64,000 nucleotides of DNA. Origin: an uncultured Idiomarina sp. Lineage in GTDB: Bacteria > Pseudomonadota > Gammaproteobacteria > Enterobacterales > Alteromonadaceae. Of this stretch, positions 51,519 to 61,317 are shown piece by piece. The stretch is taken from NCBI GenBank assembly GCA_946885915.1, contig CAMPHF010000002.1, positions 1-64,000 on the forward strand, read 5' to 3'. Positions within the stretch are counted from its first letter, which is position 1. The number at the start of each line of letters is the position of its first letter. A program made the translations under genes and the position numbers. The notes beneath the pieces were generated by a model. The model was not told where the DNA came from, did not search any database, and worked only from the letters and a program-made list of their open reading frames with translations.

Positions 51519-52271
51519 TTAAGCTAAATAAGGCATTACGGCTTGATATAGGAGGCGTAATGCCAAAATGCTCAGTACCACGCGAAAGGTAATATCAAAG
51601 CGTTTATCACTAATTTTGCCGAGCGTATGCAGCCCCAACCAAGTACCCATCAACCCGGCCACAATCATCAATCCAATGAGCCATAGCCAGTCCAAAAAAG
51701 CAAAGCCGGCAAAACCAAAAATAAAAGCCTTAGGCAAATGCTGCACCGACATAGTCGCGGCAAAGGTGCTTACCACACGGTAGCGATCAGTAAATTTAGT
51801 TTTTATAAAAGCGCCAACCAGCGGCCCCGATGCGCCAATAAATAAGGCAATGAAGCCAGTGGCAGAGGCCGCCAGCGCTAATGCTCTTTTCTTCAGCGCC
51901 AGCTGCGGTAAACGTGGCCCCCAGCACAAATAGAGAATGAATGCGGCAATTGTAAATTGCACGGTTTCGACCGGAAGTTGCACCAAGACTTGGCTCGCAA
52001 AAATTGCGCCTAGCACACTGAAGGGGGCAAACACGGCCATGGTTGGCCAATCGATATGGCGCCAACTGAGACTCGCTCGCCCCAAATTAGAGCCTAGTTG
52101 AACCATGCCATGCACCGGAATAAGCGCCGCCGGTGGCAACAAAATTGCCATTGCGGCAATCATGACCACACCACCGCCCGCGCCCAACGTCGCCGTTAAA
52201 AATGAGGTAAAAATTGATAACCCGACCAAGGCCCAAAACACACCGTCAGGCAATACGTTCTGCCATTCCAC
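51519..52271 (-). CDS. TauE/SafE-family membrane permease
   Basis: A 250-residue protein with eight predicted membrane helices and the TauE/SafE repeat (FLTATLGAGGGVVMIAAMAILLPPAALIPVHG in the first half, GFIALFIGASGPLVGAFIKT in the second). Members move sulfonates, sulfite, sulfur compounds or other organic anions; the substrate is not evident. It starts with a GTG preceded by AAGGAG. It is convergent with the CNNM-like gene and monocistronic. Confidence 0.88.
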   Translation of the reverse strand: MEWQNVLPDGVFWALVGLSIFTSFLTATLGAGGGVVMIAAMAILLPPAALIPVHGMVQLGSNLGRASLSWRHIDWPTMAVFAPFSVLGAIFASQVLVQLPVETVQFTIAAFILYLCWGPRLPQLALKKRALALAASATGFIALFIGASGPLVGAFIKTKFTDRYRVVSTFAATMSVQHLPKAFIFGFAGFAFLDWLWLIGLMIVAGLMGTWLGLHTLGKISDKRFDITFRVVLSILALRLLYQAVMPYLA

Positions 52272-52368
52272 TTTACCTGGCTCCTTCGCGCATAGGTTGA
52301 TGATTTGTCATCAGCGGCGCGAGTGTACGCGTCCTTAATAAACAACGCTAACTCAATGCGGTTAGTGG

Positions 52369-53469
52369 TTAAATTTCCTCGGTTTGTTGATGGCTTGCAT
52401 AGAGTTGCTGCAGTACCGAAACTTGTGCGCGTAATTCATCACGCAAAGGTTCAGGGCTCTTCACTTCAACCTGCGCCCCAAAACTCATCACCCACCACAA
52501 AATATCGTCTGATAAATTCACTTTGGCTTTCAACACTAATTTATCGCCGCGTTGCTCGAGTACTTGATTCGGACACAGGGGCGCATCGTGTAAGTGTTTA
52601 CCGGCGTTGGCTGAAAAGTGGAGCTCAAGCTGATGCTGTTGTTTATCACACAGCAAGCTGGTGCGTTGGGTTTGTAAATAACTACGCATATCGAACCCAG
52701 CGATATGCTCAGCAGGCGTGTTAGAGAGCTTTACCCACTGCAAGCGTTGCAAGGCAATTTGACGAATATCGGTAGTACCTTGAAAGCAACCAATTAAGTA
52801 GGTAACCGTACCATGATGAACAATACCAAAGGGCGACAGCATTCCTTCGCGGATCCGACCATGACTGCGGCTAAAATACTTCAGCTGTAACTGAACGCCT
52901 TGGTCGATACCTTGGAAAATCAGATCAAGCACTTCCGGGCTATATTCAGCAGGCCTAGTGTCACGCTCAGAACCACGCGATTTGTAGTTAGGTGCGGCGC
53001 TATTGACCGGCACCGCATTGGACGCATTTAATGGCAACACCACCACCCGTTGGTGCCATGAATCGTAACCGGCGGCGGTATCTGCCAATAACTTCTTCGC
53101 AGCCGCAAAATTGTGCTGCAATTTACGTAGTACCGCGCTCGGCAGTTGCAATTTAAGATGCTGCTCAACAATCATCAAGGCCAGCGCCGTCGGCATATCA
53201 AGTGACGGCATCGCCAAAGGACTCTCGGCAATAAAGCTCCAGCCATAGGGACGCGAACGTTCATCGACAACGAGTGGAAACACATCTGAGAGGTCGTTGA
53301 GGTCACGTTGGATCGTGCGCACACTAACGTCAAATCCTTGCCCTCGAAGTCTTTCCCTAAGACTTGCAGGATCTATTTTCTGAGGCTGCCTTGGAATGTG
53401 TTGCAACATTAAAAGATAGCGCAAAGCCGTTTGCATAAACTGCTCCATGTTGTGGCTTCGTTGCGACAT
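52369..53469 (-). CDS. WYL-domain transcriptional regulator
   Basis: The 366-residue protein has an N-terminal HTH_11 winged helix (SLRERLRGQGFDVSVRTIQR) and a WYL domain (about 195-270) with a C-terminal WCX extension. WYL regulators often bind nucleotides or nucleic acid and control stress or defence genes. No defence genes adjoin it here, and it faces the TauE/SafE permease gene from 97 nt away. The start could be 53469 or an internal ATG at 53448. Confidence 0.85.
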   Translation of the reverse strand: MSQRSHNMEQFMQTALRYLLMLQHIPRQPQKIDPASLRERLRGQGFDVSVRTIQRDLNDLSDVFPLVVDERSRPYGWSFIAESPLAMPSLDMPTALALMIVEQHLKLQLPSAVLRKLQHNFAAAKKLLADTAAGYDSWHQRVVVLPLNASNAVPVNSAAPNYKSRGSERDTRPAEYSPEVLDLIFQGIDQGVQLQLKYFSRSHGRIREGMLSPFGIVHHGTVTYLIGCFQGTTDIRQIALQRLQWVKLSNTPAEHIAGFDMRSYLQTQRTSLLCDKQQHQLELHFSANAGKHLHDAPLCPNQVLEQRGDKLVLKAKVNLSDDILWWVMSFGAQVEVKSPEPLRDELRAQVSVLQQLYASHQQTEEI

Positions 53470-53542
53470 CCGCTAAGTTATACCCGCCACGCGACATCCT
53501 CTGTCGCACCTGATTAAATCCTCACATTAATGTAAAGAAACC

Positions 53543-54424
53543 CTAGCGCATGGCTGGCAAATTAGCCTTTGAATAGTAACGCTCGAGTATTTTGGCATAA
53601 GTACCATTGGCGCGAATCGCAGCAAGTGAGGTGTTAAATGCGGTGACATCATCGTCATTCACCGCCGCTCGACTAAACATCACATAGACATCGGAACTCG
53701 GTAAGATCAGCTCATGCTGCTCAATATCGAGCTGCAAACCTTTGCGCCGAATCATCGAGGTTGCGACCAACTCATCCTCTAAAAAGCCATCTATTTCGCC
53801 ATCGAGTAAGCGCGCAATATTAAGTTCACTCATAATGGCACCGCGCACATGTCCGTTCTCATCACCACGAACAAGGGCCTCACTAATGGCCTCGCCGTAG
53901 TAGTACTCATTGACAACACCCAACACATTGCCTTTGTCAATGAAGTCCGCGACTGAATCAATATGGAATTTTTGGCTATCCCGTAAGCGGATGAATAGCG
54001 CAAATTGTTCAGTTCGATAAGCGTCAGAGAATAACGCGTAAGCATGGCGTGCATCGGTTTTTGAAGCGCCCAGCACAAAGTCAATCTCACCGTCGCGTAA
54101 TAAACTTAATAAATCACGCCAGGTTGATTGCCGGGTCTCCAGTACACAGCCCATATCGGCCATCACTGCGCGTGCGATTTCAATATCAAGACCACTGACC
54201 TCATGCCCAACGGCAATATACTGATAAGGCTCCCAGGCCTGAAACCCCAAAGTGTATTGGCAACTTGGCGCATCATCGGTCGCTAGCGCTTGGTTTTCAT
54301 CCAGAGCGGCCGGCGCGGTATCGGTTTGAGCAGGAGAGGGGCTCGCGGTTTCCGGTGCTGGATCAGAACACGCGACAAGTAACCACACGAGGGAAACTAG
54401 ACTGCACACTCGGAACACGTTCAT
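53543..54424 (-). CDS. periplasmic solute-binding lipoprotein (SBP_bac_3)
   Basis: A 293-residue type-2 periplasmic binding protein of the amino-acid/polar-solute family. The signal peptide ends in LLVAC, a lipobox, followed by a Pro/Ala/Thr-rich linker. The binding fold is seen in YIAVGHEVSGLDIEIARAVMAD, DFVLGASKTDARHAYALFSD and the C-terminal helix RANGTYAKILERYY. There is no ABC permease or ATPase beside it. It is the last gene of a chemoreceptor operon, so it may serve sensing rather than transport. Confidence 0.88.
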   Translation of the reverse strand: MNVFRVCSLVSLVWLLVACSDPAPETASPSPAQTDTAPAALDENQALATDDAPSCQYTLGFQAWEPYQYIAVGHEVSGLDIEIARAVMADMGCVLETRQSTWRDLLSLLRDGEIDFVLGASKTDARHAYALFSDAYRTEQFALFIRLRDSQKFHIDSVADFIDKGNVLGVVNEYYYGEAISEALVRGDENGHVRGAIMSELNIARLLDGEIDGFLEDELVATSMIRRKGLQLDIEQHELILPSSDVYVMFSRAAVNDDDVTAFNTSLAAIRANGTYAKILERYYSKANLPAMR

Positions 54425-54468
54425 GATACGACTCCTTGCGGCTATTAAAATAACGCTTTAAGTATAGG

Positions 54469-55005
54469 TCATATTTCACAATAGCAACCCACCGCGTCGC
54501 TATTCAACCAAGTGGCGGGCATGCGGGTATCAAATAAGGCTGGCAGTAGTGATTCGACAAAGCTGCTCGCCGGTGAACAAAAAGCCCCCTCGGCGTAGGG
54601 TCCAAGATAAATCATGGCACCCGTTGCATCGAATAAGATCACCGCAGGTACCGCGGGCAACCAAGCCGGCTGTTCGTCACCTAATTCAACCGTATACACT
54701 CGACCACCCTCGGCTTGCACTTTTGCTGATAGCTCAGCGCGATGGCCGTGGGCGCGCAAATCGCAGCCACAACTGCGACGTTGCAGATGCACCATCGCGG
54801 ACTGCAATGTTGGAATATCATGTTGGCTTAACCACTGCTCTACTTGTGTCGATAACTGCGCAGTAGTGTGTAACCGACGGGTTTCATCGAAAGGTTGGAG
54901 CTGGGCTTGCCAACTCCAGCTCAACAGCAGCGCAACCGCGGCCAACCAAAGCACACTAATAACAACAGCTTTGCATTTAATCCAAGTTGATGGTTGTGAT
55001 TGCAT
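54469..55005 (-). CDS. membrane-anchored cysteine-rich protein (DUF6436-like)
   Basis: A 178-residue protein with an N-terminal membrane helix (VVISVLWLAAVALLLSWSW) and a thioredoxin-like periplasmic region (WLPAVPAVILFDATGAMIYLGPY). It has cysteines in RRSCGCD, in GAFCSP and in GCYCEI at the C-terminus. This looks like the DUF6436 family, but I am not certain of the family name. It starts 8 nt after the chemoreceptor stop and 44 nt before the binding-lipoprotein gene, so all three form a unit. Its thiols suggest a redox role. Confidence 0.65.
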   Translation of the reverse strand: MQSQPSTWIKCKAVVISVLWLAAVALLLSWSWQAQLQPFDETRRLHTTAQLSTQVEQWLSQHDIPTLQSAMVHLQRRSCGCDLRAHGHRAELSAKVQAEGGRVYTVELGDEQPAWLPAVPAVILFDATGAMIYLGPYAEGAFCSPASSFVESLLPALFDTRMPATWLNSDAVGCYCEI

Positions 55006-55013
55006 CGCCCACC

Positions 55014-56504
55014 CTAAGATGCATCTTGGAAGCGCTGCATTTGAGCCGCGAGCCCATCAACTGCTTGCTGCAGTCGCAGGCGCTGTTCCTTCGCCTGCTC
55101 GCCCACGTCGCGTTGTGCTTTGCCGATGGCCAGCAGCTCATCACTCGCGGTCGCCATGAGTGCGGTAGCTTCGGCTTGCTCATCAGTCGCGGCTGCCACT
55201 TGTTCAATATCGGCGCCGACCCGACCAATTTGCTCACGCATAGCAGCCATCGTCTGCTGCGCTTCCGCCGTGGCACTAGCAGCTTCATCCATATCGGCTA
55301 CCGCGGTTTGCATGGCCTGCATCACCGTTTCCACCTCAGTTAAGATGGTCGCGCTCATGGTTCGGATTTGCTCAGCATTGGTACCCGAGGTGTTGGCCAA
55401 ACTGCGGACTTCATCAGCCACCACCGCAAACCCGCGGCCCTGCTCACCGGCACGAGCTGCTTCAATCGCCGCATTCAATGCCAATAAATTGGTTTGCTGA
55501 GCAATAGTGGCAATCGCCGTGACGATTTGACTAATTTGTTCACATTGTTTGTTCAGGCCATGTAAGTGTTCATGGGTGGTCACCATGCTAGATTTTAGCA
55601 GCGCAACACCCTGATTAGCCGATTGCACCGCAGCATCAACTTTGGCACTCAAATCTACCGCATTTAACGCCCGTTCACGCGCATCTCTGGCGTCATGAGA
55701 CACCTGTGCATTACTCTCATCAATAGCAGCAATAGCCGTACCGATACGGCCGACCTGATGCGCTGACTGATCTCGATATTCGGCCAATAGCTGGGAATGT
55801 TGGTCCATTTCTTTGGTGGCTAGTTGCACGGACTTAGCGACGCTTTTAGCAGCTTGAATCGCCACCTTCACGCGCTGGAGTAATTGAGCAAATTTCTGGG
55901 CTGATCCCGATTGGCTGTCTACTTCCACCTGTAAATTAAGTTGGTCCTCGCGCGCGGTGATTTTATCAATGGCATGCTCAACCGCGAATGCAGCTTGGGC
56001 TTCACGACCGATTTGGCGGGCAATAAAAGCAATGGCCAGAGCTTCAATTAACGCGAAGCCGGCATGAATAAGTAAAATGCCAAAGGTGACATAGCCCTCG
56101 GCAAATATATAAACACCTGCCGCTTGGCTTTGTAGATAAAAAAAGCTCAAGTGATGCACCAGCACCACCACCAAAGAAGTGAGAATAACCCGCCAATCAC
56201 GATAGAAAACGAGCAACGCTAGCACCACGAAGATCTCGAAGTGCATCTCCACCAAGCCCATAGATTGATTAATGTGCAAGGCTGTTTGCAACTGCACCGC
56301 AATCGCGACAATGTGACGGGTAAAAGCGGCCTGCGGCGCGGTGCTTATCAACCACAACGGCACAGCGGTAATGAGGACCGTGGTCAGCAGCGGTAACAAC
56401 CATTCACCCATGACCGTAGAAATAGCTAAAGTCAGCACAACCTGACCGACTAAGAGCCAAACAAAAACGCGGTTCGCGCGTTCAATCCAGGGTAGTGCAA
56501 CCAT
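55014..56504 (-). CDS. methyl-accepting chemotaxis protein with multi-helix membrane sensor
   Basis: A 496-residue chemoreceptor that differs from the two others in the window. Its N-terminal ~180 residues form about six membrane helices with little periplasmic domain, as in membrane-embedded sensor domains of the MASE type. The rest is a signalling domain with the hairpin tip [22 protein letters not shown]. There is no obvious HAMP. I place the start at the ATG at 56504, after GAGA; a TTG one codon upstream is an alternative. It heads an operon with the thiol protein and the binding lipoprotein. Confidence 0.88.
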   Translation of the reverse strand: MVALPWIERANRVFVWLLVGQVVLTLAISTVMGEWLLPLLTTVLITAVPLWLISTAPQAAFTRHIVAIAVQLQTALHINQSMGLVEMHFEIFVVLALLVFYRDWRVILTSLVVVLVHHLSFFYLQSQAAGVYIFAEGYVTFGILLIHAGFALIEALAIAFIARQIGREAQAAFAVEHAIDKITAREDQLNLQVEVDSQSGSAQKFAQLLQRVKVAIQAAKSVAKSVQLATKEMDQHSQLLAEYRDQSAHQVGRIGTAIAAIDESNAQVSHDARDARERALNAVDLSAKVDAAVQSANQGVALLKSSMVTTHEHLHGLNKQCEQISQIVTAIATIAQQTNLLALNAAIEAARAGEQGRGFAVVADEVRSLANTSGTNAEQIRTMSATILTEVETVMQAMQTAVADMDEAASATAEAQQTMAAMREQIGRVGADIEQVAAATDEQAEATALMATASDELLAIGKAQRDVGEQAKEQRLRLQQAVDGLAAQMQRFQDAS

Positions 56505-56822
56505 CAATTTCTCACTTACAGCAACGGGGAATGACAGATAATTTATACCAATTAAGCGCGCCGAATTTTGCGGCTAAATTTTAACCGCCGCAAGCGTTAT
56601 TCGCAGTTATTTAGTTATCGGCTTCACCGATAGCTTCATAAGCCAAAGGCTAACTATCTTTGGCTAATTTTTAGCTCATCACCCACTAACAGGAGAGCTG
56701 GGGACTAATACGTCTAGCAACTGTATTTAGCTCATCAACCGGCCGCACGGACGATTCCGCAGACATAAAAAAACGCCAGTCATGGATTGACTGGCGTTTG
56801 CAGTTAGCGCTGATGTTAACGC
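56505..56822. other. non-coding region with possible structured leader of the chemoreceptor gene
   Basis: This 318-nt stretch has no plausible gene. It holds the acylase terminator (56771-56799), a 12-nt direct repeat TTTAGCTCATCA at 56670-56681 and 56726-56737, and two inverted repeats: AGCCAAAG/CTTTGGCT (56641-56665) and TATCGG/CCGATA (near 56615-56631). On the reverse strand a perfect sigma-28 -10 GCCGATAA occurs near 56614-56621, but its -35 is poor. The loop TAGTTA of the first hairpin can pair with TAACTA after the second, so a folded leader is possible. Confidence 0.5.
56764..56799 (-). terminator. terminator of the acylase gene
   Basis: On the reverse strand AAACGCCAGTC and GACTGGCGTTT form an 11-bp perfect stem with a 7-nt loop followed by TTTTATG. 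It lies about 25 nt past the acylase stop. Confidence 0.88.
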
Positions 56823-59351
56823 TTATGGCTCAAGCGTTAGTTCGCGCACGGTGAAGTTGGCAATATCTTCCTCGGTGTAATGTAATGGCCGAAGCTGCGG
56901 GCTGGTAGAGTACAGCTCGGTTTGATCCGTGGTGTGTGGAGAATTGATATTACGTGACTGGGAATAAGTCAGAATACCCTCGGCAACCGGACCTGCCTCG
57001 GTAAACTCCAGCGCAAACTTCCAGCTTGAACCATAAGTAATATGGTACCCACCAGCTGCTGCACTTAAGTTAGAACCTGATAATAACGGATAAGTGTGGC
57101 GCGGCAACACCGTACCATCGTTACTGTTATTACTGCGGAACACGTTAAAGCCACCTTCGACATTGTTAGCGCCCGCCCACGGCAGCTTCAAGCCACTTGC
57201 GGTGCCATCTGGTAAGCTACGCTCGACGAATTGCACATCGCCCAAGGGTGCATCAATAGCAAGCCCAGCGCCGACAATACGTTGCTGTGCTGTTGCTAAC
57301 TGTTGTAACACAGTTTCATTCGCGTTCAGGGTATTTGGGGTGGTCAGAGGTTGTTGTGGATTATAGCCATTTACCCACTGCGGATTACGCGAAAACTCAG
57401 AGGCAAATTCACGGAACACCATGGCACCGACGCTATCCGCATTCATCCGTTGATCCCATTCACCGAGCGCTGCACACGCAGGTGCAATCGATACAGCACC
57501 GGCGGCGATGGTCACCGGCACGGTACCGCGCGCTTCACAAGCTGCGAGCAAATCCGTGTATACCGCTTCACCTAAGAAGTTACGGTTATCAGTGAGCGCG
57601 GTGACGACGTCTGCACGAGTAAACAAACCGTCGGTCGCACCACCTTCAGCCAGCATTTGCTGGGCAAGGCGCGAACGAAACGATTGTTGATTGCCCACCG
57701 GACCGTAGAGTGGCGACACCTGTGTGATCGGTGCACTCGGGTTGGTTAACCAGAAGCTATCGTTAGAGTTTTGCACAAAGTCGGTGCGCTCTAATTGTGG
57801 CGCGCCGCTAAACGGCACCGGGCCTTGTGGCATAAACCGCGCCGAATCGCCAGGGAAAATCGGCAGTCCAGCAGCTTGGGTTAAACCCTGATACAACGGG
57901 TCTTGCGCCCAATCCGCAATAGCATCAAGGGCAATATTCGGTACTGATGAGCCATCGGTGAAAAATACGTTACCCTCGGCGTCAGTGGCGATTGCGTTAT
58001 TGAACACTAAGCCCGTGAATTGCTCAAAACTAGCCTTATAGGCGGCCAAGCTATCGGCTTTGTTAAGCGCAAGCCAATGGTCGAATACATCAAAGTTAGG
58101 TAAGTTTGCATCGTACAGCGCATAAGCAACCGAATTGCCGGTCTGATCAGGACCCCAAGGCAATTGACCTGGCACCACAATCATCGGCCCAAAGTCACTG
58201 GTATAGAATACTCGTTGCAAGGTCACCGTGCTGGATGGCCCCGTCGCTACCTCGATTTCTAAGGTTTGCGCCTCGACCTCACGACTTTCACCATCGACTA
58301 AATAGCTACGCCCACGTGGGTCCGCTGGGTCAAGGCTTAACCGGTGTAGGGTAAAACGTGAAGCGGTAGAGAAGGTATGGGTCCAGGCTACATGGTCGTT
58401 AAAGCCAATGTTAATGATACCCGGCATACCCGACAGCGAACCACCGACTACTTTCAGCTCACCCGGAATTTCCGTGCCAAATTGCCAGAACCGCTGATTG
58501 CCAGTGTGAGGAAAGTGCGGGTTAGCCAATAACATACCGCGGCCACTGGCGGTGACATCACTACCTAAGGCCCAACCATTGGAACCAGATTCCGTCGGGT
58601 TAGGATCAGGAATACCCTGGGTCGCCAACTGCTGCTGTGCTAACAGCGGCAATACCGCCTCTGCACTATCGAACTCAGCCAATTCTGCAGGCGACAGTGG
58701 CGCGCCATTCATCGCAATTGGTTGCGGTAAATAATCAACGCCTGGGGGGACCGCCACAAATAACGCTGATACAAAGTTTGCCGCGCCCGGTAATAACGCC
58801 ACACCTTGTGCGTAGGTCATTAAATCTAATGCCGTAATAGGCTGCAGCCACGGCTGACCAGCACAAGTTGGGTCAATATCCGCAGCATTGTTAGCGAGAT
58901 AATAATTGTAGCCGGCGGCGTAGCCTGTCAGCAGTGCTTGCGCTTCTTGTGTCATGGTGGCGAAGCCGCGCTCAGCGTTATCGCGAATACCCAAGGCTAA
59001 ATAGCCAAAGTCGTTAATAATGTTGCCACTATCACCCGAGCCGGGCACCTGATCAGGGCCAAAGTAACGTGCCCGCTGAGAATTAAACTTCACCACCTGA
59101 TCGGCCAGTATACAAATATTATCCTGGGCAAACGCATAGCCAACGCCGTAACCCAAGCTTTCATAGTTATTAGCTTTTACGTAAGGCACACCATAATCAG
59201 TCCAGCGGATATTGACGCTCACTTGGCCATTAGGCGCAAACGCGGTCACACCCGGATCAGGTTCGACAACGGTTTCAATGGTGTCTGAGGCACACCCGGC
59301 AAATAGAAGGGCGGCGCTGACCGCTACCCCACAAAGACGTAATGACGACAT
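56823..59351 (-). CDS. penicillin-acylase-family Ntn hydrolase, lipoprotein
   Basis: A proenzyme of 842 residues in the penicillin amidase / acyl-homoserine-lactone acylase family. The signal peptide has lipobox LFAGC, so it is probably a lipoprotein. The autoprocessing site is GSNGW, with S257 as the nucleophile that becomes the first residue of the beta chain. The following LANPHFPH and GFNDHVAWTHTFSTAS blocks are typical. It could hydrolyse acyl-homoserine lactones or other acyl amides. Its substrate cannot be told from sequence. It is monocistronic. Confidence 0.88.
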   Translation of the reverse strand: MSSLRLCGVAVSAALLFAGCASDTIETVVEPDPGVTAFAPNGQVSVNIRWTDYGVPYVKANNYESLGYGVGYAFAQDNICILADQVVKFNSQRARYFGPDQVPGSGDSGNIINDFGYLALGIRDNAERGFATMTQEAQALLTGYAAGYNYYLANNAADIDPTCAGQPWLQPITALDLMTYAQGVALLPGAANFVSALFVAVPPGVDYLPQPIAMNGAPLSPAELAEFDSAEAVLPLLAQQQLATQGIPDPNPTESGSNGWALGSDVTASGRGMLLANPHFPHTGNQRFWQFGTEIPGELKVVGGSLSGMPGIINIGFNDHVAWTHTFSTASRFTLHRLSLDPADPRGRSYLVDGESREVEAQTLEIEVATGPSSTVTLQRVFYTSDFGPMIVVPGQLPWGPDQTGNSVAYALYDANLPNFDVFDHWLALNKADSLAAYKASFEQFTGLVFNNAIATDAEGNVFFTDGSSVPNIALDAIADWAQDPLYQGLTQAAGLPIFPGDSARFMPQGPVPFSGAPQLERTDFVQNSNDSFWLTNPSAPITQVSPLYGPVGNQQSFRSRLAQQMLAEGGATDGLFTRADVVTALTDNRNFLGEAVYTDLLAACEARGTVPVTIAAGAVSIAPACAALGEWDQRMNADSVGAMVFREFASEFSRNPQWVNGYNPQQPLTTPNTLNANETVLQQLATAQQRIVGAGLAIDAPLGDVQFVERSLPDGTASGLKLPWAGANNVEGGFNVFRSNNSNDGTVLPRHTYPLLSGSNLSAAAGGYHITYGSSWKFALEFTEAGPVAEGILTYSQSRNINSPHTTDQTELYSTSPQLRPLHYTEEDIANFTVRELTLEP

Positions 59352-59525
59352 AAATAGACCCTTGTTGTTATTTTATTATGATATTGACTAGCTCAGTATG
59401 GCGAGAAGTGGTCAGTCCTGCCAAGTAAAAGTGGTATAAATTCGACAGAAAGATGTAAAAATTAATAACAATAGGCGTAGAATGGCGCTATCCAAGGAAC
59501 GGTTGAAGTCATGAGGATGTCTTGC

Positions 59526-60425
59526 ATGAGTGCACCAACCAATAATACCAATCCCGTCAGTTTTGGTGGCCAACCGCTAGCGCCATTGCCGGGCATGCTG
59601 GCGCGTTCAGTATTAACACTGCGCCGCGCAGGTGAGCCAGAATTACGCCAATTACGTGGCACTTACCGGATTGAAGCGCTCGAGCGCAAACATATTGAAG
59701 CCTATCGCGAAGCGCTCGGCGGGTTTGTGAGCGAGTTACCATTAACTTATTTGTATTTAAGTGCTCAGCGCGCCCATTTGGCGCTCATGCTAACGCCAGA
59801 ATTTCCATGGCCGGTGCCGGGCATGGTGCATGTCAGCAATGCCATCACGCAATTACAACCAATCGACGCCCAACAAGGCTTTGATTTAGTCACCACCATT
59901 AAGTTACCCAAGCCCGGCGGGCGACGCCTACGTCCCGCGTATTGTGTGGAGTTCGTGCAAGCAGGACAAGTGGTGGCGGTGTGTGACAGTATTTATCAAG
60001 TGATGCAAGCGCAACCGGCAGGCGAGCCGCGCAGTAAGGCTCATCCTCCAGCCGCCGATGACGGTTGGCAAGCCCTGCATGATTGGCAGTTAGAGCCAAG
60101 TTTAGGGCGTGATTATGCGCGTTTATCTGGCGATTATAATCCGATCCATATTCATCCATGGTTATCACGTTGGTTCGGCTTCAATCAGCCGATCATCCAC
60201 GGGATGTACATGTCAGGCCGAGCCCACGCTGAATTGGAGTTAGCCCTGAACCAGTCATTACAACGGGTTGATGTTACCTTTAAACGGCCAGTAGCATTGC
60301 CCGCCGAAGTGACTCTCTGGCATCGCCATGATGGTACCACCGAAAATGGTGATATTGAGGGGCGTTACCAAGTACGCCGCGCCAGCGATTTACACATCAT
60401 GCTTGAAGGCAGTTACCGGCTCTAA
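59526..60425 (+). CDS. MaoC-like hydratase/dehydratase
   Basis: A ~299-residue protein with two hot-dog-like halves. The C-terminal half has the hydratase-2 motif YARLSGDYNPIHIHPWLSRW followed by HGMYMSG, which carries the catalytic Asp/His pair of MaoC proteins. These hydrate enoyl-CoA or enoyl-ACP in fatty-acid or polyketide metabolism. Start choice is uncertain: ATG at 59526 (after GAGG) or 59511 (after AAGGA). Its stop overlaps the next start by one base (TAATG), so it is coupled to the EamA gene. Confidence 0.8.
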   Translation: MSAPTNNTNPVSFGGQPLAPLPGMLARSVLTLRRAGEPELRQLRGTYRIEALERKHIEAYREALGGFVSELPLTYLYLSAQRAHLALMLTPEFPWPVPGMVHVSNAITQLQPIDAQQGFDLVTTIKLPKPGGRRLRPAYCVEFVQAGQVVAVCDSIYQVMQAQPAGEPRSKAHPPAADDGWQALHDWQLEPSLGRDYARLSGDYNPIHIHPWLSRWFGFNQPIIHGMYMSGRAHAELELALNQSLQRVDVTFKRPVALPAEVTLWHRHDGTTENGDIEGRYQVRRASDLHIMLEGSYRL

Positions 60426-61315
60426 TGGCAGCGCTTAGCCCGGCCTATCCACGTTGGCAAACCATCGCTTTAGTTTGCTTGGCGCTGCTCGCGTTTGCCG
60501 GTAACTCACTATTTGCCCGAGCGGCACTCCGCGATACCGACATCGATGCTGGCAGCTTTACGCTTATTAGGCTACTTGCGGGCGCGCTAACCTTGCTCTA
60601 TTTAATGTGGCTGCGACTTCCCAAAGTCAGTCTGTCCGGGTCCTGGCGTGGTGCTTGGGCTTTAGTTATTTACGCGGTTTGTTTTTCGCTCGCGTATCGC
60701 CACATTGATGCGGGTATTGGCGCGCTATTCCTGTTTGGCTCGGTTCAGCTCAGTATGCTGGGGTGGGGACTGTGGCGCGGTGAACGGTTATCGCTTTGGC
60801 AATGGTTAGGCGTTGCTCTAGCGGCTGGCGGTCTTATTTATTTGGCCTGGCCACGCACCAGTGCAATCACGCTGACGCCGAGCTCAGTGCTGTTAATGGT
60901 GATCGCTGGTATTGCATGGGGCGCTTATAGCCTACTTGGACGCGGCAGCGGCTCACCACTGGCTAATACCGCCAGTAATTTCATTCGAGCGCTGCCGTTA
61001 GCCATCATCATGGTGCTGCCACTCTGGTATTTCGAGCTAGGCGTAGCCTTTACCCCCTTTGATTCGGCCGGCGCGGCCTATGCAGTTGGTTCCGGCGCGC
61101 TCACCTCAGCTGTCGGCTATGCTATCTGGTATCGCGCCCTGCCTTTGATCAGCGCCGCCCAAGCCGCTACTGTACAATTAAGTGTGCCTGTTATTACCGC
61201 ATGGTTGGGGGTGTTGTGGCTACAAGAGCAGCTCAATTACCTACTCGTGAGCGTTGCACTTATTTCACTATCCGGTATAGCATTAATGATGTTTGCTAAA
61301 CCCAAAGCGAATTAA
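60425..61315 (+). CDS. EamA/DMT-family transporter
   Basis: A 296-residue, ten-helix protein of the drug/metabolite transporter superfamily with two EamA repeats. The first contains FAGNSLFARAALR, the second IAGIAWGAYSLLGRGSG and AYAVGSGALTSAVGYAIWY. The substrate is unknown. It overlaps the MaoC-like gene by one base and precedes the diguanylate cyclase by 2 nt. Confidence 0.86.
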   Translation: MAALSPAYPRWQTIALVCLALLAFAGNSLFARAALRDTDIDAGSFTLIRLLAGALTLLYLMWLRLPKVSLSGSWRGAWALVIYAVCFSLAYRHIDAGIGALFLFGSVQLSMLGWGLWRGERLSLWQWLGVALAAGGLIYLAWPRTSAITLTPSSVLLMVIAGIAWGAYSLLGRGSGSPLANTASNFIRALPLAIIMVLPLWYFELGVAFTPFDSAGAAYAVGSGALTSAVGYAIWYRALPLISAAQAATVQLSVPVITAWLGVLWLQEQLNYLLVSVALISLSGIALMMFAKPKAN

Positions 61316-61317
61316 TC

